A stretch of 64,000 bases of DNA, taken from Prevotella sp. DNF00663 (GTDB lineage Bacteria > Bacteroidota > Bacteroidia > Bacteroidales > Bacteroidaceae). Within the stretch, counting starts at the first letter, position 1. Each line of letters opens with the position of its first letter. Location of the stretch: NCBI RefSeq assembly GCF_001553265.1, contig NZ_KQ960662.1:21510-85509 (forward strand), in the 5' to 3' direction. The notes beneath the pieces are model-generated. The model did not search any database and had not been told where the DNA came from. It saw nothing but the letters and a program-made list of their open reading frames with translations. The position numbers were made by a program, and so were the translations under genes. Positions 57,425-64,000 of the stretch are shown one piece after another.

Positions 57425-59218
57425 CTAAGTCAATTCTAGGTCGAGTGCCACTCGTAGTTTCTCCATCGCCGGATACTTGCGCCGCACTTCGTCGTAGATT
57501 TCGCGTTTTGTCAATATCTTGGTCACCTCTTCGGCTTTGGCCAAACGTAGACTTAGGTCTATATTTCCATTGTGCAACGCCTTGGCTATCGTCACTTTGA
57601 TACGTGGCTTGATATCTTGTATCTGATTCAAGAGTATCTGATTGTCTACGATAACTTCGATGTTGGGGTAGTCGGTGATGCGTGGTCGCATGTTCTTCAT
57701 GCGCGAAGCCATGCCTGTCATCGATTGTGGCATGCGGTTACACATAGACAACCATTGCAATTCCAAGTCTTCTTGACTGAACTCATTGTTCTCGCCGCTG
57801 TTGGTAATTGTGACTTCTTGTTCGGCTACCTTGTCCGGACCGTTTCTCAATTCCTTAAATGTGAAGCCCAACTTGTTAAGTTTAAGGCGCGGCTTTTGGA
57901 CTGTAGATGCACTTTCTGTGGCTGCATGGGGAGCTTCTGTGGGCTTTTGTGGCTCGTTATGGAGCTGTGCTGCCACTTTTGCTCTGTCTGTACGCCATGC
58001 TCCACCGGTATTCGTTCCAACCCCGGCCACCTGCGATGCCGGTTTAGGTGTGGAAGAAATTAATTTCTTAAACAGGGATTTTAATCTGTGAGGGCTACGC
58101 CCCGCGCCTGCATCTTCGTCGGCTGGCTGCGTGAGTTGAGCCACTTGAATCAGCGTAAGTTCCACCAATAGACGCTTATTACTACTTTGTCGGTAGTTGA
58201 TATCGCATTGATTCATTAACTTCAAGGCGTTGTATAAGAATCGAGTAGGGCATTTGGCTGCCTGTTCTTGGTAATGTTTACGCTGTTGTTCGCTCGCTTC
58301 AAGCAGTGGAATGGTTTGGTTGTCCTTGGCCATTAGTACATTACGTACATGACTGGCTAACCCTATGATGAAGTTACCACCGTCGAATCCCTTGCTGATA
58401 ACGCTGTTGAGCAGCACCATAATGTCGCTCACTTTGTTCTCAAGAGCCAAGTCTATCACCTTGAAATAGTTCTCGGTGTCGAGCACATTCAAGTCTTCGA
58501 GCACCTTGTCGTACGTCAAGTTTCCCATACAGAAGCTTGCAGCCTGATCGAAGATAGACAGTGCGTCGCGCATACCGCCATCAGCTTTCTCTGCAATAAT
58601 TTCCAGTGCACGCTCTTCGTAGGTGATTCCTTCTTTCTCGGCAACCATCTTCAAGTGATTGATGGTATTGGAAACGCTCATCCGTTCGAAGTCGTATATC
58701 TGGCAACGGCTTAAGATTGTGGGTAGAATCTTGTGCTTCTCAGTTGTCGCAAGGATAAAGATGACGTGTGAAGGGGGCTCTTCCAATGTCTTTAAGAAGG
58801 CGTTGAAAGCTGCCGTGCTGAGCATGTGTACCTCGTCAATAATGAACACTTTGTAGCGTCCAACTTGCGGGGGAATGCGCGTTTGTTCCATCAAAGCCTT
58901 AATATTCTCGACCGAGTTATTACTTGCTGCGTCCAGTTCGAAGATGTTATACGAACGCTGTTCATTGAACGAACGGCAACTCTCGCATTCGTTACAAGCT
59001 TCCCCGTCCTCGCGTGGATGCTCGCAATTGATGGCTTTAGCGAAGATACGGGCACACGTAGTCTTCCCCACACCACGCGGACCACAGAATAAATAGGCGT
59101 GTGCAAGCTTACCGCTCTTTACCGCATTCTTCAATGTGGTGGTCAAAGCAGATTGACCTACCACAGAATCGAAGCTCATAGGACGGTACTTACGCGCCGA
59201 AACGATGTATTCTTCCAT
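57425..59218 (-). CDS. dnaX: DNA polymerase III subunit gamma/tau
   Basis: 597 residues from the ATG at 59218 (MEEYIVSARKYRPMSFDSVVGQ). Starts at 59257 and 59278 are rejected because they lie within or before the promoter (-7 box TATCTTTG at 59246-59253). AAA+ motifs: GPRGVGKTT (Walker A), zinc cysteines in CEHPREDGEACNECESC, IIDEVHML (Walker B), LATTEKHKILPTILSRCQ (SRC arginine finger). A proline- and alanine-rich linker from about 385 leads to a tau-like C-terminal domain. It is the clamp-loader ATPase of the replisome. Confidence 0.95.
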   Translation of the reverse strand: MEEYIVSARKYRPMSFDSVVGQSALTTTLKNAVKSGKLAHAYLFCGPRGVGKTTCARIFAKAINCEHPREDGEACNECESCRSFNEQRSYNIFELDAASNNSVENIKALMEQTRIPPQVGRYKVFIIDEVHMLSTAAFNAFLKTLEEPPSHVIFILATTEKHKILPTILSRCQIYDFERMSVSNTINHLKMVAEKEGITYEERALEIIAEKADGGMRDALSIFDQAASFCMGNLTYDKVLEDLNVLDTENYFKVIDLALENKVSDIMVLLNSVISKGFDGGNFIIGLASHVRNVLMAKDNQTIPLLEASEQQRKHYQEQAAKCPTRFLYNALKLMNQCDINYRQSSNKRLLVELTLIQVAQLTQPADEDAGAGRSPHRLKSLFKKLISSTPKPASQVAGVGTNTGGAWRTDRAKVAAQLHNEPQKPTEAPHAATESASTVQKPRLKLNKLGFTFKELRNGPDKVAEQEVTITNSGENNEFSQEDLELQWLSMCNRMPQSMTGMASRMKNMRPRITDYPNIEVIVDNQILLNQIQDIKPRIKVTIAKALHNGNIDLSLRLAKAEEVTKILTKREIYDEVRRKYPAMEKLRVALDLELT

Positions 59219-59245
59219 CTCGTTTTTAGGTTTTACAGTGTCCTG

Positions 59246-59278
59246 CAAAGATACCATTTTTATCTGAAAAGTCGGCAA
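59246..59278 (-). promoter_or_regulatory. Promoter of dnaX
   Basis: Minus strand TTG (59276-59278), 22 bases, TATCTTTG (59246-59253). The spacer is two bases longer than usual. Confidence 0.55.
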
Positions 59279-59333
59279 TATAGTGCGAGATTAAGATGCC
59301 GACTCTTTGAAATGATAAGGGAAAGATGCCGGT

Positions 59334-61553
59334 TTAAAATACAAAACCGAGGTTGATATGGAAATAGAATTGGTTGGTTTTGCTCGCGAAACCAAGGCTT
59401 GCGCCGAGTGGTCCAAGCATGCTGTTGTAGTAATATGAGGCTTGATAACCCATCATTGGACCACGGTCGAGCAATCCTCTCAACTTTTCGGCATGCTGTG
59501 CCCCTGTTATTTTCAGCATCACATAGTTGTTGTCAGCGATGCGTTGTTGTAGTTTGAGTTGCAAACCGATGAATTGGTTGTCGGTAAATTCCACATATCC
59601 CATGCCGGCAAAGGGCATTTGGCGGTCAAAGTAATGGGAGTTCCAGTCGCCACCGATGGTATTTCGTTTCACACCGGGGATGTTTGAACCGAATAACAAC
59701 CGTCCGTAGAGCATGGGCTGTAGGGTTAATCGGTTGGTCAAAGGGAATGCCCAGCGCCATGAAGCATTCAATGCGCTGAAGCCAATATGCCCATTATAGT
59801 GTGCAAAATTATCGGTGTAATACCCATATCCGGCCTCCATATTGGCACCATGAGATGGGAAATACCAATTGTTTTCGGAGTTATAAGTCACATGGGCATG
59901 GTAGCTTAGGAGATGAAGATGGTGTACTGTCGAGAAATCGGAAACGATATCTTGGTTTGACAGGATGTCGTGAATGGAGTAATAGTCGAAGTGTGGACCT
60001 ATGGTAACGTTGAAATTGCGAATATTAAAGTCGAATACATTTAGGTAAACGGAGTGTTGATTGTAGGTGACATTAAAGATTCTGTTTCCCCGTTCGTTCA
60101 CATTGATGTCGTTATGTTGGAAGATATAGGAGAGCATCATGCGTCCCCAAGCGTATGGATGAATCGAGAAATCACCCCTTCCCATGATTCTTTTGCCGAG
60201 TCGCATGGTGAAGTCGGCAGTCATAGGAACGTTTTTGCTCTTGACGAAAAAGCCTGCATTAGCTTGCAAAGCTACGATTTCTTCGGTGTCGAAACGTACT
60301 CCTAAATTCAGTTTCGTAGCTTTCTTGGCATTTGCAACGACGTGTATGTTGTAGCTATCGCCCGCTTGTTGATAGTCCACATAGGCATCGTCGTAGTACA
60401 AGTCTATCCGCATTGTATTCACAACTTTCTCCATATAGCCCATCGAGATACTGTCGCGATGGTTTAATCTGTACTGTCGTTCAAGGTAATTACGGTCTGC
60501 TGCATCCACACCCTCAAAGGTAATACTGCCTAGTTTCATTCGTTCGGGCAGGGGAGAGGCATGTTGTAAAGGCTTGGCAGTGGGCTGATAATCAGCTGAA
60601 AGCCCCAACTTAGCCTTCAAAGCCAGCAATTCATCCCAGTGTTTTAAGGCGTCTGCTTCACCTCGTGCTATCAATGTATCGATGGCTGCGTGGGTAAAAC
60701 TGGCAGCTGAATAGCCGCTGATGTTGGCCTTGATGAGCACATCGGTGTTGGCAATATTCTCATCGTACTTGTTTTTACAGTTCACAGCTACTATCTGACT
60801 GATTACAGCTGCACCGTTAGATAGGTCGTCTGCGGTCTTGGGTGAGCCTTGAACGGTTACTCCTATCACGTAGTCGGCACCCATTTCGCGAGCAATATCC
60901 ACCGGATAATTGTTGCGTAGACCGCCATCAACCAGCACCATATTGCCCTTTCTGATTGGAGAAAACACTCCCGGAATAGCCATACTGGTGCGCATAGCCT
61001 CTGCCAATACACCGTGATGGAAAACGTATTCCGTGTTATCTACGATGTTGGTAGCCACGCATGCAAAAGGAATGGGAAGCTTATTGAAATCTATTGAATC
61101 ACGATAAGCAGACGTTAGTTGAGCAAAAAGTTTCGATAGATTCTTCCCGCGGATAAGTCCTGAGACACTACCGGAGCGTTTTGAGAAGATCATGTCGCGT
61201 GTCAATAGATAGGTATTTTGTTTCTTTCGGTTGGCAAGTGTACTGCTGCTCACGTCTGCTTTATCCGAAAGAACGAACGTCCAGTCTTGCTTTCTTACTA
61301 GAGAATCGAGCGTATGGGCATTGTATCCCACTGCGTATAGACCACCGATGATGCTTCCCATAGATGTACCGGTAATGATGTCGACTGGAATTCCGGCTCT
61401 TTCTATCACCTTGAGAGCACCGATATGAGCCATACCTTTGGCTCCACCACCCGACAATACGACGGCTACTTTCGGGCGTTTCTCACTGATGGGTTGTCCC
61501 CATAGGGTTGTAAATACAGTTGTTAGAGCTAAAAGTAGTGTTAATCGTCGCAT
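59334..61553 (-). CDS. Patatin-like phospholipase with POTRA and outer-membrane barrel
   Basis: 739 residues with a signal peptide (TTLWGQ, about 20). The patatin domain covers 27-310: SGGGAKGMAHIGAL, the nucleophile elbow GTSMG (Ser64) and the dyad VDGGLRNNYPVD (Asp about 209). A POTRA-like segment follows (LGSITFEGVDAADRNYLERQYRL, about 335-405), then a BamA/Omp85-type barrel to the terminal NLGFVF. This is the RssA-plus-barrel (type Vd autotransporter-like, PlpD) layout: the barrel anchors or exports the lipase. It is the last gene of the queuosine operon, 22 bp after queF, with no obvious functional link. Confidence 0.92.
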   Translation of the reverse strand: MRRLTLLLALTTVFTTLWGQPISEKRPKVAVVLSGGGAKGMAHIGALKVIERAGIPVDIITGTSMGSIIGGLYAVGYNAHTLDSLVRKQDWTFVLSDKADVSSSTLANRKKQNTYLLTRDMIFSKRSGSVSGLIRGKNLSKLFAQLTSAYRDSIDFNKLPIPFACVATNIVDNTEYVFHHGVLAEAMRTSMAIPGVFSPIRKGNMVLVDGGLRNNYPVDIAREMGADYVIGVTVQGSPKTADDLSNGAAVISQIVAVNCKNKYDENIANTDVLIKANISGYSAASFTHAAIDTLIARGEADALKHWDELLALKAKLGLSADYQPTAKPLQHASPLPERMKLGSITFEGVDAADRNYLERQYRLNHRDSISMGYMEKVVNTMRIDLYYDDAYVDYQQAGDSYNIHVVANAKKATKLNLGVRFDTEEIVALQANAGFFVKSKNVPMTADFTMRLGKRIMGRGDFSIHPYAWGRMMLSYIFQHNDINVNERGNRIFNVTYNQHSVYLNVFDFNIRNFNVTIGPHFDYYSIHDILSNQDIVSDFSTVHHLHLLSYHAHVTYNSENNWYFPSHGANMEAGYGYYTDNFAHYNGHIGFSALNASWRWAFPLTNRLTLQPMLYGRLLFGSNIPGVKRNTIGGDWNSHYFDRQMPFAGMGYVEFTDNQFIGLQLKLQQRIADNNYVMLKITGAQHAEKLRGLLDRGPMMGYQASYYYNSMLGPLGASLGFASKTNQFYFHINLGFVF

Positions 61554-61575
61554 GGTATGGTGGTCTTAAAAGTGT

Positions 61576-62058
61576 TTATTCGTGAGTAGCAAAGCGTTGC
61601 TCGGCCATTTGTTCATACTTTGTTCCGGGTCTACCGTAGTTAGCATAGGGATAAATACTAATGCCACCACGCGGTGTAAAGATTCCCGTCACCTCTATAT
61701 ATTTAGGACTCATGAGCCTAATGAGGTCTTTCATGATGATGTTGACACAGTCTTCATGGAAGTCACCGTGGTTTCTGAAGCTGAATAGATAGAGCTTCAA
61801 ACTCTTACTTTCCACCATTTTCTCAGCTGGAACATAGGATATTCGAATCTCGGCAAAGTCGGGTTGACCGGTAATTGGGCACAGTGAAGTAAATTCAGGG
61901 CAATTGAATCTCACCCAATAATCGTTCTCCGGATGCTTGTTTTGAAATGTTTCGAGTACCTCAGGAGCGTAGTCCATGCGATAGCGGGTTGCAGAACCTA
62001 GTGCCTGCAAACCCTCTTCTTCGCGTGTATCTTGTTGTTTGATTGCTTGGTTTTCCAT
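61576..62058 (-). CDS. queF: preQ0 reductase (preQ1 synthase) QueF
   Basis: 160 residues, the short single-domain Que[26 protein letters not shown] has the catalytic cysteine ([10 protein letters not shown]) and the NADPH-site segment [24 protein letters not shown] follows with Glu and His. It reduces preQ0 to preQ1 in queuosine synthesis. It lies 17 bp downstream of the precursor transporter gene. Confidence 0.96.
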   Translation of the reverse strand: MENQAIKQQDTREEEGLQALGSATRYRMDYAPEVLETFQNKHPENDYWVRFNCPEFTSLCPITGQPDFAEIRISYVPAEKMVESKSLKLYLFSFRNHGDFHEDCVNIIMKDLIRLMSPKYIEVTGIFTPRGGISIYPYANYGRPGTKYEQMAEQRFATHE

Positions 62059-62075
62059 ATTTTGATCATCTCATT

Positions 62076-62798
62076 TTAGATATTCAACAACTTAAACACG
62101 TTGTAGTTGATACCATCATCGTAGGCGTCTTCGCCTTCATGTCGCTTGACAGCGCGTACCACACGGATGGTTAACGGCAATGCAACGACTTCGTACAGTG
62201 TCTTGAGTATCACTTGTCCAATCATCAACACGGGTAGTTCATCGGTTGGTACGATTCCTGAGAGTGCCAAGGGAAAGAAGATAATAGAGTCAACACTCTC
62301 TCCGAACACCGTACTAAGGATGGCACGAGCAGAGAAATTCTTTCCTTTTGATGAAATTTTCATGCGACTCATCACGTAAGCATTGACGAACGAACCGCAC
62401 AGGAAAGCGGTAAATGAAGCGGCAGCGATGCGTGGTGCCAAGCCAAACACGGCGTGGAAGCCGGCATCATTGGTCCAATATGGAGCACCGGGAATCCAAT
62501 CGCAGAGTGCACCAAGCGTCACAAAGAAGAAGTTCATGGCAAATCCTATCCATATCAACAAGCGTGCTTTGCCATAGCCCCACACCTCGCATACGCAGTC
62601 GTTAATAATGTATGAGACGGGGAAGACAATGAGTCCACCGGTCAAACTAATTGCACCTGTGGTATAACCACCCGGTAATGTGAAAGGACCTACTGCGATT
62701 TGCTTTGTTTCGAGTACGTTTGCCGCAATTAGACAAACACAAAAGAGTATGCTGAAAAGCATAAACAGCACACTCACCATGTTACGTTTCTTTTCCAT
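62076..62798 (-). CDS. Queuosine precursor transporter (YhhQ/QPTR family)
   Basis: 240 residues from the ATG at 62798 (MEKKRNMVSVLFMLF). A start 27 bases earlier would use codons that are part of the riboswitch-like structure and is rejected. Six hydrophobic segments, with LIAANVLETKQIAVGPFTLPGGYTTGAISLTGGLIVFPVSYIINDCVCEVWGYGKARLLIW typical of the VUT/QPTR family, and FGESVDSIIFFPLAL. It imports preQ0 or preQ1 across the inner membrane. First gene of the operon with queF. Confidence 0.94.
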   Translation of the reverse strand: MEKKRNMVSVLFMLFSILFCVCLIAANVLETKQIAVGPFTLPGGYTTGAISLTGGLIVFPVSYIINDCVCEVWGYGKARLLIWIGFAMNFFFVTLGALCDWIPGAPYWTNDAGFHAVFGLAPRIAAASFTAFLCGSFVNAYVMSRMKISSKGKNFSARAILSTVFGESVDSIIFFPLALSGIVPTDELPVLMIGQVILKTLYEVVALPLTIRVVRAVKRHEGEDAYDDGINYNVFKLLNI

Positions 62799-62801
62799 TT
62801 T

Positions 62802-62833
62802 CTTGTTTTTTACGAGGTTTACCAAGCACTCGG
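62802..62833 (-). promoter_or_regulatory. Probable preQ1-I riboswitch
   Basis: In the leader of the queuosine-precursor transporter the RNA reads CCGAG, loop UGCUUGGUAAA, C, CUCG, UAAAAAA, CAAG. Pairing is CGAG with CUCG (P1) and CUUG of the loop with CAAG of the tail (P2 pseudoknot). The loop is 11 bases, as in the Bacillus subtilis preQ1-I aptamer. The base before the P1 3' strand is C, the position that pairs with preQ1, and the linker is A-rich. CAAG ends 3 bases before the AUG, so ligand binding would hide the start. P1 has only four pairs. Confidence 0.65.
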
Positions 62834-62851
62834 TTCTTATTTAAGCGGTTG

Positions 62852-62882
62852 CAAAGTTAATCATTATCAGCGACGTAGGCAA
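62852..62882 (-). promoter_or_regulatory. Promoter of the queuosine operon
   Basis: Minus strand TTG (62880-62882), 20 bases, TAACTTTG (62852-62859). Transcription would start near 62844, about 46 bases before the ATG, just enough to include the riboswitch. Confidence 0.78.
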
Positions 62883-62916
62883 GCAAAAGTCCGATAATCG
62901 TAACTTAGCACTTGCT

Positions 62917-63852
62917 TTATACCACTTGATAAAGCAAGTAACTCAGATAGCCGACGAACGTAGCTGTGAGGATAGCTCCTTCCCATCGGGCGATGGTATA
63001 CTTGGTGAAGGAGAACAACCACAGCATAATCATTGCCACTACCATGACCGATAAGTCGGTTGTGGTGATGCCTTGAATTATCATCGGTGAGATGATGCCG
63101 GTGAGACCAAGGATGGCCAAGATATTGAACACGTTGCTCCCTAACACATTACCAATGGCAATGCCGCTTTGGCCTTTGCGTGCCGATACTACACTAGTGG
63201 CTAGTTCGGGCAGTGAAGTTCCTCCGGCAACAATCGTCAAACCTATCACTGCATCGCTTACACCTAGTGTATGTGCCACGTTGGTGGCTCCGTCTACGAA
63301 GATGTTGCTGCCAACTATCAAGCACACCAAGCCTAGAAGCAAGAATCCTATGGCTTTCCATACGTTCATGGGGTGCCGGTTTGCTTCTTTCGTAGCGCCG
63401 TTTTCACCCTTCGCCTCTTTCAGAGTCACATACATAAAGATAGCAAGTAATGCTAATAAAATACCGGCATCGATGCGTGAAATGTTACCGTCCATACACA
63501 TCATCAGTAGTACTACAGCTGCCACGAGCGCAAACGGAATATCCATTTTCACCGTAGAGTGCAAAATAGTCATGGGAGTGACCATCGCAGCTACGCCCAC
63601 AATGAGCAGTGAATTGAAGATATTGCTACCCACAATATTGCCCACTGCCAAATCGGGTGTGCCTTTAAGAGCTGATACAAGACTCACACAAAACTCCGGC
63701 ATGGATGTTCCCATGGCCACAATTGTGAGTCCGATAACGATTTGAGGGATATTCATTCTCTCGGCTAAAGCCACGGCTCCGTCGGTCAAACGGTCGGCTC
63801 CCCACAGCACCAGTACGATGCCGGCAAGGATAAAAACGATATTCAGTATCAT
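62917..63852 (-). CDS. Calcium/sodium antiporter (CaCA family, YrbG-like)
   Basis: 311 residues with ten helices in two inverted repeats. Each repeat carries the alpha motif: IGLTIVAMGTSMPEFCVSLVSALKGTPDLAVGNIVGSNIFN in the first and IGLTIVAGGTSLPELATSVVSARKGQSGIAIGNVLGSNVFN in the second. These glutamate-containing motifs bind the ions. It is an inner-membrane exchanger of sodium and calcium or potassium. A 10-bp hairpin at 62910-62939 covers its stop codon. Confidence 0.94.
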   Translation of the reverse strand: MILNIVFILAGIVLVLWGADRLTDGAVALAERMNIPQIVIGLTIVAMGTSMPEFCVSLVSALKGTPDLAVGNIVGSNIFNSLLIVGVAAMVTPMTILHSTVKMDIPFALVAAVVLLMMCMDGNISRIDAGILLALLAIFMYVTLKEAKGENGATKEANRHPMNVWKAIGFLLLGLVCLIVGSNIFVDGATNVAHTLGVSDAVIGLTIVAGGTSLPELATSVVSARKGQSGIAIGNVLGSNVFNILAILGLTGIISPMIIQGITTTDLSVMVVAMIMLWLFSFTKYTIARWEGAILTATFVGYLSYLLYQVV

Positions 63853-63914
63853 AATGTCGGCAAATTTAGGTAAAAAACATGATATTCTTTAAACTCCATA
63901 TTATCTTTATGAGT

Positions 63915-64000
63915 ACAAAGAGTTATCTATTTGTCAACTCAAACTCGTCTACTTGTCAACTCATTCATTAGCTTCATATCTTGTAATCTTGTCTACTTGT
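63915..64000. repeat. Pyrimidine-rich sequence like the left flank of copy D
   Basis: ACTTGTCAACTC and ATTTGTCAACTCAAACTCGTC recur as at 44190-44351. No gene is seen between 63853 and the window edge. Confidence 0.55.

Noticed and set aside
62799..62825. Nine-residue N-terminal extension of the queuosine-precursor transporter
   Set aside because: These codons coincide with the P1 3' strand, A-rich linker and pseudoknot of the riboswitch candidate, and the ATG at 62798 gives the normal family length.
62910..62939. Terminator at the end of the exchanger gene
   Set aside because: A 10-bp stem (ACTTGCTTTA/TAAAGCAAGT) exists over the stop codon, but no T run follows on the minus strand, so it is not listed as a terminator.
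63092..63745. 217-residue open frame antisense to the sodium/calcium exchanger
   Set aside because: Composition is the mirror of the membrane helices and repeats on the other strand; no start signal.

Overview
This window comes from a Bacteroidota chromosome, most likely a Prevotella-like member of the Bacteroidales. The signs are: promoters of the Bacteroidota type (TTG, 19-20 bases, then TAnnTTTG) in front of many genes; almost no Shine-Dalgarno sequences; a carboxypeptidase-regulatory-domain TonB receptor, lipoproteins and a type IX-secretion-like C-terminal domain; an unusually long NusB; DUF5606, DUF4876 and DUF6850-type proteins; and a complete-looking classical menaquinone operon. The genus is an inference. 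Most of the window is housekeeping DNA with a few decayed genes.

Layout. 1-540: 5' part of an O-acetylhomoserine sulfhydrylase-like gene running off the left edge. 662-10122: a tight five-gene minus-strand surface cassette (DUF4876 lipoprotein, TonB-dependent receptor, DUF6850-like barrel, S8 protease with a sorting-domain-like C-terminus, PorV-like barrel). 10255-10719: remnant of an IS4-type transposase. 10720-13579: EamA transporter and an AAA ATPase + DUF4435/Toprim pair resembling PARIS defence. 13690-20673: sulfatase, a small sigma factor without region 3, acetyltransferase, patatin, glutathione peroxidase, a nitroreductase broken by one in-frame TGA, a transporter and a decayed acyltransferase. 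21012-22886: HigBA toxin-antitoxin and aroB. 22986-28428: large outer-membrane protein, then rplY-pth-hslR-purN. 28473-31936: nusB-yajC-ybbR-coaE-DUF5606. 32001-38321: transporter, flavoprotein, serB, and a vitamin B6 operon led by a kinase-like/AraC fusion followed by pdxS and pdxT. 38305-44091: ankyrin protein, HAD phosphatase, pgi, gpsA, lysS. 44681-45922: lipoprotein and MazG-like enzyme. 45958-54603: eight-gene menaquinone operon. 55126-59218: hsp20, tRNA-Arg(CCG), asnA, dnaX. 59334-62882: queuosine-precursor operon (transporter, queF, patatin-barrel protein) preceded by a probable preQ1-I riboswitch. 62917-63852: sodium/calcium exchanger.

The most unusual signal is a family of exactly 83-bp intergenic elements present five times (13597, 20746, 32915, 44352, 55738). 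Each is CTG, then four variable 11-bp blocks centred on GSC alternating with three 11-bp CAGnnnnnYTG cores, then CAG, a strict 22-bp period. Several are flanked by pyrimidine-rich sequence on the left and purine-rich sequence on the right. The same left-flank sequence begins again at the right edge of the window, which predicts a sixth copy just beyond it. Other points of special interest are the kinase-AraC fusion with a ruined catalytic motif and a palindrome at its promoter, the preQ1 riboswitch candidate, the surface protease cassette, and the ATPase-Toprim pair.
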